Part shown: positions 35,466 through 45,645 of the stretch, piece after piece
How the letters are laid out: each line of letters starts with the position of its first letter
How positions within the stretch are numbered: the first letter of the stretch is position 1
Origin: Paludibacteraceae bacterium
Lineage (GTDB): Bacteria > Bacteroidota > Bacteroidia > Bacteroidales > Paludibacteraceae
Length of the DNA: 56,379 bases
Assembly: GCA_017527905.1 (NCBI GenBank)
Contig: JAFXPK010000009.1
Span: 1-56,379, forward strand
Reading direction: 5' to 3'
The notes under the pieces: model-generated
What the model was told of the DNA's origin: nothing
The model's database searches: none
What the model saw: only the letters and a program-made list of their open reading frames with translations
Made by a program: the position numbers and the translations under genes

Positions 35466-36821
35466 TTACTTGATCCAACCAGGATACTGGAAATCGCAAT
35501 TACGCCACTTAGGATCTATCTTCACATAAATGGACTTTTGTTTCTCCTGAACCCATTCCTTCAACAGTTCACTGTTCCGCTGTTCCTGATAAGCGGCCTT
35601 AATCGCCATGAAGTCATCTTCCACATTTGCCTTGTGCGCCTTCACCAGCGATTTCACCTTGGCAATCGCAAAGACCTCATTACCTTTGGAATCGACCATC
35701 ATAAACGGCTTAGTCACCTCGCCTTGGTTCAGACGATACACCGCCTTCGCGATATCCTGCGGCAATTCGCTCATCTGGAATTTAGAGGATCCTGTCTTCG
35801 GGTTCATCAACAGGCCTAGGCTATTCCTGCTTCCCTTGTCGACAGAATAAAGCGCGACAGCATCCTCGAAAGTCATCACACTACTGTCCAAGACCGCCAC
35901 AATGCTATCAAGACGAACCATCGCATTATTTTTCTCCGCCAACGAAGCCTTCGGTTTCATTAGGATATGACGCACATTCACCTTGTCGCCACCCTTCTCG
36001 ATCAACTGGATGATATGGAAACCGAACTCCGTCTCCACCACCTTCGAGACCCTAGATGCATCTCGCAAGGAGAAAGCCACATCAGCGAATTCAGGGACAA
36101 GCTGACCTCTTCCCATAAAGCCCAACTCACCACCACGCTTCGCCGACTCCTTATCCTCAGAATAGAGAATCGCCAAAGTGGAGAACTCCGTCTCCTTGGC
36201 ATCGACACGCTCCTTAAAGCTCCTCAACTTGGCTTTCACCTCCTCAATAGAACTCTTGCTGATCGATGGAGCGACGGTAAGCAACTGAACCTCAACCATG
36301 GTCGGGATATCAGGAATGCTATCCTCCGGTAATGTGCTGAAAAAGCTCTTCACCTCGGCAGGTGTAACCTTCGCATCCCCAATAATCTTCCGTTGCATCT
36401 GTTGAATAATCTGCTGATTATAAACCATTTCGGTAAGGTCCTCACGCAAAGAGGCAATGTCTTGGTTGAAGTATTCCTCCAACTTCTCGCGGGAACCGAC
36501 TTGGGAAATCAGATAGTTAATTCGCATCTCCACCTGATTGGAGACCGTCTTGTCATCCGCTGTGATACTGTCGATCTTCGCCTGATCCAAATACAACTTC
36601 TGAAGAGCCAATTGCTCCGGTATATAACAATAAGGATCACCATCGACCGATGAACCCTCATACCTCATCCTTTGCCTATATTCCTCCACGTCAGACAGCA
36701 ATATCGCCTCGTCACCCACTACCCAAGCGACCTCGTCAATAACACTGGCACCCCACGCAGGAGCAAGAAACAAAATAGAAAATAAAAAAAACTGAATTAA
36801 TCTATTGTTCATAATCATCAT
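35466..36821 (-). CDS. SurA-like periplasmic peptidyl-prolyl isomerase/chaperone
   Basis: A 451-residue periplasmic chaperone of the SurA type that helps outer-membrane proteins to fold. Signal peptide (to about residue 24, GASVID), SurA N-domain (VDEVAWVVGDEAILLSDVEEYRQ region), a canonical parvulin domain (SEDKESAKRGGELGFMGRGQLVPEF, part; FGFHIIQLIEK) and a second, degenerate PPIC domain (VRHILMKPKA to VFAIAKVKS). The ATG at 36821 overlaps the preceding stop by one base (TAATG), showing translational coupling; ATG 36812 is an alternative start. It is the third of three consecutive PPIase-like genes. Confidence 0.92.
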   Translation of the reverse strand: MMIMNNRLIQFFLFSILFLAPAWGASVIDEVAWVVGDEAILLSDVEEYRQRMRYEGSSVDGDPYCYIPEQLALQKLYLDQAKIDSITADDKTVSNQVEMRINYLISQVGSREKLEEYFNQDIASLREDLTEMVYNQQIIQQMQRKIIGDAKVTPAEVKSFFSTLPEDSIPDIPTMVEVQLLTVAPSISKSSIEEVKAKLRSFKERVDAKETEFSTLAILYSEDKESAKRGGELGFMGRGQLVPEFADVAFSLRDASRVSKVVETEFGFHIIQLIEKGGDKVNVRHILMKPKASLAEKNNAMVRLDSIVAVLDSSVMTFEDAVALYSVDKGSRNSLGLLMNPKTGSSKFQMSELPQDIAKAVYRLNQGEVTKPFMMVDSKGNEVFAIAKVKSLVKAHKANVEDDFMAIKAAYQEQRNSELLKEWVQEKQKSIYVKIDPKWRNCDFQYPGWIK

Positions 36822-37690
36822 TAATATCTTTTCACCGAGCCATTCAATAAGCCCTTCTCATACAACTCATTCCGATAGGAACGAAGGTATCCCGTCTTTC
36901 TCTGTTCCGTCAAGATGGAGTGAATCCTACTCTTCGCAAACTCAAACGGTTGCATGTCTCCCGCCGATACACATTCCGACACGTACAAAAACACCGTACG
37001 TACGGAGTCGGTCTCCGTGTAAAGCGTTTTCGACTTGAAATCCACTTCATGAATAGGCAACGGACATCTCTTCTGCACCTCCGAGAAAAGGTTCCACGTA
37101 TTCGTGAAATGATCAAATTTGGCGGCATTCTTGACACTATATGATTCTATCATATCCATATTACCGTCACTAGGGGATTCCATCAGAAGCTTGATGACCT
37201 CGTAGTCAGGCGATTTGTTCAGGACAGTCAACGCGACCCCCTTCAACAATGGTTCCTGAAGATAAAACAACGAGGCGTTCTCCTTGTAATAAGAAAAGAC
37301 CTGTTCGTCTGTTATCTGCGTCGACAAATGCTCCTTGATCAAACGTAGCTCATACTCGTAGACATACAACGACTGCCTGTAACTCTCCACCAAGGAATCG
37401 ATTTCCTTGTTACCGGAAAACTCGTCGCGCGCCAACTCATACATCAAGTTGCTGGACGCCCAATCCTTCACATAGAGATCTATCGCTCCCGCACTATCGG
37501 AGGAGCTCAGACCCGTCAGATCAAGGTTCCTGTACAATTCCGCCTCCGTCAATCGTTTCCCTAGCACCTTGGCGACCACCTTGTCATGGCGGACCAACGA
37601 GGAGACAAAGTCACAGGAGGGCAACGAGACCAACATCAGCAAGAGTAGCCCCCACCTAACAATAACGTTGCATGAACCAATATATTTCAT
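36821..37690 (-). CDS. PPIase-like (SurA N-domain) lipoprotein
   Basis: A 289-residue lipoprotein in the middle of the PPIase cluster. I start it at ATG 37690 because this gives a signal peptide with lipobox LPSC (Cys26); the in-frame GTG at 37714 overlaps the previous gene. The body is mainly helical and resembles the SurA N-terminal chaperone domain (KVLGKRLTEAELYRNLDL to ITDEQVFSYYKENAS in part), but I see no complete parvulin domain: the segment where it should lie (about 150-260) lacks the GGxLG motif. It is therefore more likely a membrane-anchored chaperone than an active isomerase. Its stop overlaps the surA start. Confidence 0.82.
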   Translation of the reverse strand: MKYIGSCNVIVRWGLLLLMLVSLPSCDFVSSLVRHDKVVAKVLGKRLTEAELYRNLDLTGLSSSDSAGAIDLYVKDWASSNLMYELARDEFSGNKEIDSLVESYRQSLYVYEYELRLIKEHLSTQITDEQVFSYYKENASLFYLQEPLLKGVALTVLNKSPDYEVIKLLMESPSDGNMDMIESYSVKNAAKFDHFTNTWNLFSEVQKRCPLPIHEVDFKSKTLYTETDSVRTVFLYVSECVSAGDMQPFEFAKSRIHSILTEQRKTGYLRSYRNELYEKGLLNGSVKRY

Positions 37691-37697
37691 AAATGCG

Positions 37698-39656
37698 TCA
37701 TTTTTCCTCCTCACGTATCATCTGGAGGACATTGTCGAAGATATGGACTTCATGGCGCTCCCTAAGGGTTTCCACCCAATTCGACTCCAGATAATTCTGA
37801 TAATCCGCAGTGACAGGCCCCTTCACATCCATATAGGTCTCCGGTCCGGAAATCAGCTTGCCCTTTACGGTGACAAAAGAGTTCGGGTCTGCCGGGATTG
37901 ACTGTTTCTTGAACACGATACGATCCACCACCGAATTCGAGCCCTCGGCGAAGATGCCTCGCTCCATCTTGACAAGGTTTTTTCCATCCTTGTTGAACTC
38001 ACGGTTCAGCACCTTCATGACAGAATCCTGATGCAACTTCGGCAAAAGCTTATTCACTTTATCCAAAGTCTGTTTGTCCTCACAACGTATCACAACGCCC
38101 TTGTATCTTGAAGATGGCCAGTTATACTTCGCCTTGTTCTCCTCAAAGAACTTAGTCAAGCCATCCTTATCCTTCGCCGCCTTGTTCCACACCTTACGCG
38201 AGCTTGCCTCAAAAAGCAATAAGCCATCACTATATTCCCTCATCAAGTTACGGAAATCGGCATTCTGGTTTCTCAACTCGGTCTTTGCCGTCTCCCAACA
38301 TAAGTCCTTGAAGTATGTCTCAATCTTCTTGTCGAGGTATTGTCTAGGCGTCAATGTATCACTTTTCCTGTACGAGATGCGGTACTCCTTAAACGAAGGG
38401 AGGAACGTCTCTTGCGAATAGACATTGCCATTGAACTCATACATCGGTTCCGTCAGCCTACGGTAAGACGCCTGCAGTTCCTCTATGTCTTCCAAGTCGA
38501 CAAGACGATAAAAAGGCTCCACACCTGATTCGAACACCTTAAGACCATATTTTTTCTTCAAGCGTTCCACAACATTTCCCATCAGCTGCTCTCCTCTGTC
38601 GCTCCTCTCAACCTTGGTCAGATATTCACTCTTAACCTCTTCGTATGGTTTATTACCAATCATATCCGTTATAACCACGATGTTTGTGGTGACAAAGGAT
38701 CTTAGGATCACATACTTTCCCTTTTCTCCAATTTGGCGCAACTGTTCCGAGAAATATGGAGGGATATAAGGCTGGGCGGACAAATAACCCGCATCGCCCT
38801 TCTTGTTAGCGGAAGCGGTATCAATCGAATACTTCTTCACCATATCCGGGAACTTCACTTTCCCCGCATTCAACTGCTCACACAACTTCTCCGCAAAACC
38901 ATCTTTATTCGCGATGGAATCGTCCATGACAATCTGAGAATAACGCACGTCCGTCACGTGAGGCTTCTTACCCGTCACCATCACGATATGGTATCCGAAC
39001 TTCGTCCTGAACGGAGCGCTGAACTTACCGACTTCCGTAGAATAAACGACGTTCTCGAACGGATATACCGTGGCGAACGGACCAATCACACCCAAATCAC
39101 CGCCATTCCGTTTGGAAGGGCAATCCGAGTACTTCACCGCCAATTCCTGGAAAGATGCACCCTTCTTCAACTGCGCATATATATCATTGATCTTAGCGAA
39201 AGCCTGCGCCGTATCCGCTTTGTCCTTGCCTTCCATTGAAACCAGGATATGAGAAGCGTAGACATCATAAGCGGCACGGTCATACGCCTCACGCGCCAAC
39301 ATCTCCAACATCAGCGAGTCCCGCAAGTACGGGATCGTCAACTGCGCCTCATACGTGGCCAATTCATTTTTGTATGCGGGAGAACGGTCAATCCACATCG
39401 TCTTCGCATCCAACACCTTCAACTTGAAATCAATGAAAAGTTGCAGGTACTCATCCAAAGATTTCTTATCCACCGAAAAACCGGTATTATTCTTCTTGTA
39501 GATATATTCGAACTCAGACTTCGTCACCTCTTCCAAATACTCGTCACCAAGACTCTTTATCGTGAATAGAATTGGATCCGCACTCTGCGCCATCAGCAAC
39601 TGCACATAACCGATCCACAACAGAACCACACTTATACAACGTTTCATTGCTATCAT
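37698..39656 (-). CDS. Large periplasmic peptidyl-prolyl isomerase with two PPIC domains
   Basis: A 652-residue exported chaperone/isomerase. Two close start codons (39656 and 39647) both give a signal peptide ending at MAQ. Residues about 140-225 form a complete parvulin domain (YASHILVSMEGK, KYSDCPSKRNGGDLG, FGYHIVMVTGKKP). A second domain follows (VRYSQIVMDDS, KYSIDTASANKKGDAGYL). The remaining 300 residues are helical and acidic-basic mixed, with no named domain. It is the first gene of the tight run to the PPIase lipoprotein, SurA and OstA genes, pointing to outer-membrane protein assembly. No lipobox. Confidence 0.9.
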   Translation of the reverse strand: MIAMKRCISVVLLWIGYVQLLMAQSADPILFTIKSLGDEYLEEVTKSEFEYIYKKNNTGFSVDKKSLDEYLQLFIDFKLKVLDAKTMWIDRSPAYKNELATYEAQLTIPYLRDSLMLEMLAREAYDRAAYDVYASHILVSMEGKDKADTAQAFAKINDIYAQLKKGASFQELAVKYSDCPSKRNGGDLGVIGPFATVYPFENVVYSTEVGKFSAPFRTKFGYHIVMVTGKKPHVTDVRYSQIVMDDSIANKDGFAEKLCEQLNAGKVKFPDMVKKYSIDTASANKKGDAGYLSAQPYIPPYFSEQLRQIGEKGKYVILRSFVTTNIVVITDMIGNKPYEEVKSEYLTKVERSDRGEQLMGNVVERLKKKYGLKVFESGVEPFYRLVDLEDIEELQASYRRLTEPMYEFNGNVYSQETFLPSFKEYRISYRKSDTLTPRQYLDKKIETYFKDLCWETAKTELRNQNADFRNLMREYSDGLLLFEASSRKVWNKAAKDKDGLTKFFEENKAKYNWPSSRYKGVVIRCEDKQTLDKVNKLLPKLHQDSVMKVLNREFNKDGKNLVKMERGIFAEGSNSVVDRIVFKKQSIPADPNSFVTVKGKLISGPETYMDVKGPVTADYQNYLESNWVETLRERHEVHIFDNVLQMIREEEK

Positions 39657-39715
39657 TTTAATTCAACATTAGATACAACAGGCAAATTTACATAAAATAT
39701 CCATTAAAAAACAAA

Positions 39716-39743
39716 AAAGAGAGACCTTTTGGGGTCTCTCTTT
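39716..39743 (-). terminator. Terminator after rplS
   Basis: AAGAGAGACC at 39717-39726 pairs perfectly with GGTCTCTCTT at 39733-39742 around TTTTGG; a T-rich run follows on the minus strand. It lies 19 bases after the rplS stop and upstream of the PPIase cluster. Confidence 0.85.
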
Positions 39744-39761
39744 CCTTATAATCGAGATAAT

Positions 39762-40121
39762 TTAACTTTCTTTTATCATCTTTCTCTCCTTGATTCTAGC
39801 CTTCTTACCCGTGAGATCACGCAAGTAATACAACTTAGCTCTACGAACCTTACCAACCTTGTTCACAACGATGCTCTCGATGAAAGGTGAATCCATAGGG
39901 AAGATTCTCTCAACACCTACACCACCAGAAATCTTGCGCACTGTGAAACGCTTCTTGTCTTGATGTCCACAGATACGGATGACATCACCGCGGAATTGCT
40001 GGATACGCTCCTTGTTACCTTCCACAATCTTGTAAGCGACAGTAATCGTGTCACCGCTCTTGAACTGAGGGAACTCTTTCGCTGAACCGAAAGCTCCTTC
40101 TGCAACTTTAATTAAATCCAT
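39762..40121 (-). CDS. rplS: 50S ribosomal protein L19
   Basis: A 119-residue ribosomal protein at the 30S-50S interface. The family pattern is complete: [26 protein letters not shown] in part near 20-45, the RNA-binding [17 protein letters not shown] (part) in the middle and [23 protein letters not shown] toward the end. It is slightly longer than the 115 residues of E. coli. It is a single-gene unit with a full promoter (40202-40232) and a strong terminator. trmD and rimM, its usual neighbours in other phyla, are absent. Confidence 0.97.
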   Translation of the reverse strand: MDLIKVAEGAFGSAKEFPQFKSGDTITVAYKIVEGNKERIQQFRGDVIRICGHQDKKRFTVRKISGGVGVERIFPMDSPFIESIVVNKVGKVRRAKLYYLRDLTGKKARIKERKMIKES

Positions 40122-40201
40122 TTTAGTTTTTAATTATTATTTAACATGACGCAATGTAACGGATACCTTAATGCTCCGACAGAGATTGCGCAAAAACTTC
40201 G

Positions 40202-40232
40202 CAAAGTTAATCAAACATTTTTAACCGACAAA
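40202..40232 (-). promoter_or_regulatory. Bacteroidota promoter for rplS
   Basis: On the minus strand TTTG (40232-40229) is followed after 19 bp by TAACTTTG (40209-40202), matching both consensus boxes exactly. Transcription should start near 40195, giving a leader of about 75 bases, long enough for autoregulation, though no structure is evident. Confidence 0.7.
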
Positions 40233-40243
40233 GAGTTTGTCCA

Positions 40244-43000
40244 CTAAAAAACGATATTCACGATTTTCCCCGGAACGACGATCACCTTTCGAATGGCCTT
40301 GCCACCCAAAACCTTAGCCACCGCTTCGGAAGAGACTACCGTCTTCTCCACATCCTCCTTGCTCATGTCTATCGGCAACTCCATGGTGGTCTTCACCTTA
40401 CCGTTGAAGGAGATAGCGTACTTACAACTTGACTCCTTGAGATACTGCTCATCGTATTTCGGCCACTGGGCATCGCAAATCGACGTAGTATGACCCAACT
40501 CATGGTACAACTCTTCCGAAATATGAGGAGCGAAAGGTGCCAATAGGATACACAAGGTTTCCAAAGCCGCCTTTTTGTTACACTTCAACGCGGACAACTC
40601 GTTCAGGCAAATCATGAACGCTGCCACAGAAGTGTTGAAGGAGAAACTCTCCACATCCGACGTCACCTTCTTGATCAACTTATGGATAGACTTCAACTCC
40701 TCAGGAGTCAACGGTGCATCTGTCACCTTCAGTTCGTCCTTCTCGTAGAACATCGCCCAGAACTTCTTCAAGAAACGGTGCACACCATCGATACCGTTCG
40801 TATCCCATGGTTTCGATGCCTCCAACGGACCGAGGAACATCTCATAAAGACGCAACGTGTCCGCACCATACTTCTCGACGATCACATCCGGATTCACGAC
40901 ATTGAACATGGACTTGGACATCTTCTCCACCGCCCAGCCGCAAATGTATTTGCCATCCTCCAAGATGAACTCGGCGTTCTTATAATCAGGCATCCAGTTA
41001 CGGAAAGCCTCGATGTCAAGTATATCGTTGCTGACAATATTCACATCCACATGGATAGGAGTCACCTCGTACTGATCCTTCAAATTCAACGACACGAAGG
41101 TGTTGGTGTCTTTGATACGATAGACGAAGTTGGAACGTCCCTGGATCATACCCTGGTTGATCAGTTTCTTGAACGGCTCGTCCTGGCAAATCACACCCAG
41201 GTCGTACAAGAACTTGTTCCAGAAACGGCTATAGATCAAGTGACCCGTAGCATGTTCCGTTCCACCCAAGTAAAGATCCACATTCTGCCAATAATCGTTC
41301 GCCTCGCGGCTTACCAAAGCGTTGTCGTTGTGCGGATCCATATAACGGAGGAAGTATGCGGATGAACCTGCGAATCCAGGCATCGTATTCAATTCGAAAG
41401 GATAACCCTCCTTGGTACACCAGTTCTTCGCATGACCCAACGGAGGCTCGCCCGAAGCGGTCGGAAGGAAGTTCTCGATCTCAGGGAGCTCCAAAGGCAA
41501 CGACTTCTCGTCCAACACGTGAGGGATACCATCCTTGTAATAGACAGGGAAAGGTTCGCCCCAATAACGTTGGCGACTGAATATCGCGTCACGCAGACGG
41601 TAGTTGACCTTCACACGTCCCAACTGATGCTCCTTCACATATTTTTTCGTGGCCGCGATGGCCTCCTTCACCGTCATACCATTCAAGAAACCGGAGTTGG
41701 TCATGATACCATCCTTCGCATCAAAGCTCTGCTCGCTCACGTCACAACCCTCAATCACAGGAATGATCGGGAGGTTGAAATGCTTAGCGAAAGCGTAGTC
41801 GCGGGAATCGTGCGCCGGCACAGCCATAATCGCACCCGTACCATAGCCGGAAAGCACATAATCACTGATCCAGATAGGAATCTCATTGCCCGTCAAAGGG
41901 TTGATCGCATAGGCACCAGTGAAGACACCCGTCACACGGCGGTCCGCCAAGCGTTCACGTTCCGTCCTACGTTTCACAGCGGCGAGGTACTCATCAACGG
42001 CGGCGCGTTGTTCCTGGGTCGTCACCTTGTCCACATACTCAGACTCCGGAGCCAACACCATGAACGTGACGCCGAAGATCGTATCCGCACGGGTGGTGAA
42101 AATCTCGAAGTCGAGATCCTGTCCCTTGATTTTGAAACGCATCTCAGTACCTTCACTTCTTCCGATCCAGTTACGTTGCGTCTCCTTCAAGGAATCTGTC
42201 CAATCCAATCTGTCAAGACCATCCAACAGGCGCTGCGCATAGGCGGAGACACGGAGGCTCCACTGACGCATCACACGTTGCTCAACAGGATAACCGCCAC
42301 GGATGGAAAGGCCTTCACTGATTTCATCATTAGCCAAGACACAACCCAATTTCGGGCAGAAGTTCACCTTTGTGTCAGCCAAGTAAGCGATACGGTAATT
42401 CATCAACACGGATTGGCGTTTCTTCTCGTCCATGGCAGCCCACTCCGCGGCGGAAAATTTGAGCTCCTCCGAGCAAGCGGCATGAACAGACGCGCTACCC
42501 TCCTTCTCGAACTTAGCGATCAGTTCCGAAATAGGCTTAGCCTTGTCACAGTCATTATCGTAATATGAATTGAACATCTGGATGAAGGCCCACTGCGTCC
42601 ACTTGTAGTACTTAGGATCGCACGTGCGCACCTCACGCGACCAGTCGTAGCAGAACCCAATTTTGTCGAGTTGCTCACGGTAGCGGTTGATGTTCTTCGT
42701 CGTAGTCACAGCAGGGTGCTGTCCAGTCTGGATGGCATATTGCTCCGCAGGCAATCCATACGAGTCATATCCCATAGGGTGCAGCACATTGAACCCGCAC
42801 AGGCGTTTGTAACGGCTATAGATATCCGAAGCGATATAACCGAGAGGGTGACCCACATGAAGACCAGCGCCAGACGGATATGGGAACATATCCAAGACAT
42901 AACATTTAGGCTTTGACTTATCGATGTCAACCTTGTAGGTGGAATTATCCTTCCAATAACTCTGCCATTTCTTTTCTATTTCTCTGAAATTATAATCCAT
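40244..43000 (-). CDS. leuS: Leucyl-tRNA synthetase
   Basis: A 918-residue class-I aminoacyl-tRNA synthetase that charges tRNA-Leu. HIGH-type motif HVGH is at 48-51 within [15 protein letters not shown]; the editing domain has the T-rich [13 protein letters not shown]; the KMSKS loop is [11 protein letters not shown]. The anticodon-binding and C-terminal domains are present (ending [14 protein letters not shown]). The start is the ATG at 43000 ([13 protein letters not shown]), as in homologs; upstream in-frame codons run into the promoter. A promoter with TTTG and variant -7 TAAATTCG sits at 43018-43048. The gldN terminator lies immediately upstream. Complete, no anomaly. Confidence 0.97.
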   Translation of the reverse strand: MDYNFREIEKKWQSYWKDNSTYKVDIDKSKPKCYVLDMFPYPSGAGLHVGHPLGYIASDIYSRYKRLCGFNVLHPMGYDSYGLPAEQYAIQTGQHPAVTTTKNINRYREQLDKIGFCYDWSREVRTCDPKYYKWTQWAFIQMFNSYYDNDCDKAKPISELIAKFEKEGSASVHAACSEELKFSAAEWAAMDEKKRQSVLMNYRIAYLADTKVNFCPKLGCVLANDEISEGLSIRGGYPVEQRVMRQWSLRVSAYAQRLLDGLDRLDWTDSLKETQRNWIGRSEGTEMRFKIKGQDLDFEIFTTRADTIFGVTFMVLAPESEYVDKVTTQEQRAAVDEYLAAVKRRTERERLADRRVTGVFTGAYAINPLTGNEIPIWISDYVLSGYGTGAIMAVPAHDSRDYAFAKHFNLPIIPVIEGCDVSEQSFDAKDGIMTNSGFLNGMTVKEAIAATKKYVKEHQLGRVKVNYRLRDAIFSRQRYWGEPFPVYYKDGIPHVLDEKSLPLELPEIENFLPTASGEPPLGHAKNWCTKEGYPFELNTMPGFAGSSAYFLRYMDPHNDNALVSREANDYWQNVDLYLGGTEHATGHLIYSRFWNKFLYDLGVICQDEPFKKLINQGMIQGRSNFVYRIKDTNTFVSLNLKDQYEVTPIHVDVNIVSNDILDIEAFRNWMPDYKNAEFILEDGKYICGWAVEKMSKSMFNVVNPDVIVEKYGADTLRLYEMFLGPLEASKPWDTNGIDGVHRFLKKFWAMFYEKDELKVTDAPLTPEELKSIHKLIKKVTSDVESFSFNTSVAAFMICLNELSALKCNKKAALETLCILLAPFAPHISEELYHELGHTTSICDAQWPKYDEQYLKESSCKYAISFNGKVKTTMELPIDMSKEDVEKTVVSSEAVAKVLGGKAIRKVIVVPGKIVNIVF

Positions 43001-43017
43001 ATCGACAAAATTTTTCG

Positions 43018-43048
43018 CGAATTTACATAAAATAAAAGACCGAGCAAA
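43018..43048 (-). promoter_or_regulatory. Promoter for leuS with TTCG variant -7 box
   Basis: On the minus strand TTTG (43048-43045) is followed after 19 bp by TAAATTCG (43025-43018), then CG. The -7 box differs from TAnnTTTG in one base. The start codon at 43000 lies 17 bases beyond it, so the leader is very short. Confidence 0.5.
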
Positions 43049-43063
43049 AAGAAAAAGAGGCAC

Positions 43064-43097
43064 AAAAAAAGGGTGACGAAACCGCCACCCTTTTTCT
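43064..43097 (-). terminator. Terminator of the T9SS operon (after gldN)
   Basis: AAAAAGGGTG at 43066-43075 pairs perfectly with CACCCTTTTT at 43086-43095 around a ten-base loop, with a T-run on the minus strand. It lies 17 bases after the gldN stop. Confidence 0.85.
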
Positions 43098-43113
43098 TAG
43101 ATCCGTTGTAAGA

Positions 43114-44001
43114 TTAATATTCCCACAAGTCATTTTCGAAGTTAAGCAACAAAGTCTTAACCTTTTGTTGTTCCTTTCTCACATCCTCAGCGGAAGTATT
43201 ATACTCCAACAAGTTTCTGTTGTAGATATTAGACTCCTTGTAGATGTAGCTAGAGAAACGTCTCTTCACAAAGATATCGTCAAGAGAAGGTCTTGCGCCG
43301 TTGTTCTTATCAGTGATAAGGATTTCTTGTTGAGCCAAGAACGGACGCAAAGTCTCGAAAGGCACCCAGAAAAGAGGGAACTTCTGAATACCCAACTCAC
43401 CCTCTTTCACCATGATTGGGCAGAAAGCGATGATACGGGCATTGAACGTAGAAGTGATCTTATCAAAATACCAAACCTCTTTTACGTAGAACTTAACGAC
43501 ATCACGGTTAGGAACGTCAGACTCCTCAACGACGATGATAGAATCGTTAGTCAAAGAATCCGCCTTCTTAGTTGCGAAGATATCGAACTTGTTAATGATC
43601 TCGCTGAACGGAAGTTCATGCTCCTTTGTGAAAATCTCACGAGTATCAAGATACTCATAAGCCTTAACCTTATCTTCTTGAATAAGTCTAAACATCAGAG
43701 TAAAGAAACTTTGTCTGTTGTCTACAGCTTCTTCTGGATAATACAAAGGATAATTCATCTTCTCACGCAAGTCGATAGTCCTATACACAACCTTTTGCCA
43801 GAAAATATCATCCGCACGCGGATTTACCAATTCGATTGGCTCGAGATTTTCCTTAGGACCACTGGTTGGCATGTTAGAAGCAATTTCCACAGATACGTCA
43901 CCCGACTCATCGAAGAAAGAATTCTCCTCGAACTGAGCGAAAACGGCAGAAGTGGAGAATGCCGCAAAACCAACACACAATAATTTAACTAGATTACTCA
44001 T
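43114..44001 (-). CDS. gldN: T9SS ring component GldN/PorN
   Basis: A 295-residue periplasmic component of the type IX secretion system; GldN/PorN joins the lipoprotein GldK/PorK in the large ring under the outer membrane. A signal peptide (1-22, ending VFAQ) precedes a domain with the family features: VNPRADDIFWQKVVYRTIDLREKMNYPLYYP in part, then YEYLDTREIFTKEHEL, VKEVWYFDKITSTF and RIIAFCPIM. Length matches GldN. It is the last gene of the porP-gldK-gldL-gldM-gldN operon and starts 22 bases after gldM; a terminator follows. Confidence 0.95.
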   Translation of the reverse strand: MSNLVKLLCVGFAAFSTSAVFAQFEENSFFDESGDVSVEIASNMPTSGPKENLEPIELVNPRADDIFWQKVVYRTIDLREKMNYPLYYPEEAVDNRQSFFTLMFRLIQEDKVKAYEYLDTREIFTKEHELPFSEIINKFDIFATKKADSLTNDSIIVVEESDVPNRDVVKFYVKEVWYFDKITSTFNARIIAFCPIMVKEGELGIQKFPLFWVPFETLRPFLAQQEILITDKNNGARPSLDDIFVKRRFSSYIYKESNIYNRNLLEYNTSAEDVRKEQQKVKTLLLNFENDLWEY

Positions 44002-44023
44002 AACGTTAAACTTTTATACAATC

Positions 44024-45607
44024 TTATTTAATTTTCACTTCCAATGGAGGCAAAGTACGAGTGATACCATCCTGACCGAGAGCCTTCGTATTAGAGATAT
44101 AAACGGTCTTTCTGTTCGTCATCTCTCTAAAGATTTTCAATTGCTTCTCGTTCAATTGGTCACCAGCTGCTTTCTCGATCAAGGTATTACCCATTGAGTC
44201 GAAATAGTTCAAAGAGAACTCCAACACTTTGTACTTTACATCCAAGTCTGAATCATTCAACTCAGCGACGATACGACGTGCAGTGATCAAGAGAGGCTTA
44301 GCGATAGCCTTATCGAAGCTATTACCTCTATATCTGCTCTTGATACCTTGAGCGTTCGTGTACTCGATCATAGCCAATGGATCTGGCAACTTCTTAACAC
44401 GGAAAGTCTTAGTAGCGATGTGCTGAGACTTACCATCGATCTTCGCGCTGACAGAGATGTTACATGGAGTACCTACTCTAGCAGGAACAACCACCCATCC
44501 AGTGTTCGTTCTAGAAGAAGACTTGATGTTAGAAGGACTGATCTCGATGCTGTTTTGTGCGACACCTGGTACAGAGACGCTGATTGGGTTCTTGAAACCG
44601 GCGTAGAGCACGTTCATCAAGTCAGCTGACACAGTAGCAGTAGGCTCGCCTACAGTATACTCGCTCTCGAAGTTGTAAGTTTGAGTCTCACCGTTCTTCT
44701 TAGTCAATACCATAGAACCAGCATACTTCTTAGTACCTACAGAGTTGCAGACGAACTCATAGCGATCCTTCTCCAATGGAGTACCATTGATAGTGATAAC
44801 TGGCTTCTTAGTAGAGTCAGTAGCAGCCAAGATGATTTGAGCTGAATACTTACCACCACGCATGATATAGCTTGAATTAGGAATTGCAAGAGCTTGAATC
44901 TTGTTCACACGGAAGTCACCGGCGTCCATAGATCCGATCAAGTAAGCGAGAGCCTCAGATTCAGTAATCTTCACGTCGTTCTTGATCTTGTTAAGCACTG
45001 TCAAAGTTGCGATAGCAGGCATGTCCTCGAACACACCAGACTCCCATGCTCTAGGCTTACCACCCTTCTCAGTTGAGCTGAGCGGATCTGTAGAGAAAGT
45101 GTTAAGAATAGATTGAGCCTTAGCCGTATCGATAGTAGCCATGAACTCACGGTAAGACTGCATTTTCTCCTTCAAGATCGCAGCGTTAGTCTTACCATCT
45201 ACTTTATCAACCAAACCGATTTGGCTCGCAACGTTCAAGTCACCATTCATTGACTCGTCCAACTCTTTTGCATTAGGATCACCCATGATAGTTGTGATGA
45301 TCTTATTCTCCAAACCAGAGATGTATTCACAGAATTCGTCAGACTGAGCGATCACGCTATCAACTCTTGGCTTCACCTTATTGGCTTTGATGGAATCAGA
45401 ATGCAGCAAACCGTCGAACTCATTGTTCAAGTTTTCGAGTTTACCATCACTGATAGTGATGTTCTTCTTCATTGAATCGTTCACCAAAGCATATCCATTC
45501 AAGATCTGGGCAGACACGTTCAATGCAAGCATTGCGGTCAACACCAAATACATCATGGATATCATCTTCTGTCTCGGGGTTTCCGGACAATTTTTAGCGC
45601 CACCCAT
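44024..45607 (-). CDS. gldM: T9SS motor component GldM/PorM
   Basis: A 527-residue single-span inner-membrane protein. The start MGGAKNCPETPRQKM leads to one transmembrane helix (about 15-35), with Arg12 before it in the place of the conserved arginine that pairs with the GldL glutamate. The long periplasmic part holds the helical D1 and the beta-rich D2-D4 domains, spanning the periplasm to touch the GldK/GldN ring. With GldL it forms the proton-driven rotary motor that powers T9SS. Length fits the family. It lies 38 bases behind gldL and 22 bases before gldN. Confidence 0.96.
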   Translation of the reverse strand: MGGAKNCPETPRQKMISMMYLVLTAMLALNVSAQILNGYALVNDSMKKNITISDGKLENLNNEFDGLLHSDSIKANKVKPRVDSVIAQSDEFCEYISGLENKIITTIMGDPNAKELDESMNGDLNVASQIGLVDKVDGKTNAAILKEKMQSYREFMATIDTAKAQSILNTFSTDPLSSTEKGGKPRAWESGVFEDMPAIATLTVLNKIKNDVKITESEALAYLIGSMDAGDFRVNKIQALAIPNSSYIMRGGKYSAQIILAATDSTKKPVITINGTPLEKDRYEFVCNSVGTKKYAGSMVLTKKNGETQTYNFESEYTVGEPTATVSADLMNVLYAGFKNPISVSVPGVAQNSIEISPSNIKSSSRTNTGWVVVPARVGTPCNISVSAKIDGKSQHIATKTFRVKKLPDPLAMIEYTNAQGIKSRYRGNSFDKAIAKPLLITARRIVAELNDSDLDVKYKVLEFSLNYFDSMGNTLIEKAAGDQLNEKQLKIFREMTNRKTVYISNTKALGQDGITRTLPPLEVKIK

Positions 45608-45645
45608 AATTATACTTCTTTAGTTAATTCAAAAAACCAAAATTA

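Noticed and set aside
36821..37714. Start of the PPIase-like lipoprotein at the in-frame GTG 37714
   Set aside because: It would overlap the previous gene by 17 bases and add a charged segment before a normal lipoprotein signal peptide that begins at ATG 37690.
40122..40200. Possible autoregulatory RNA structure in the rplS leader
   Set aside because: The leader of about 75 bases is A/T-rich and I could not find a stable stem with conserved L19-leader features.
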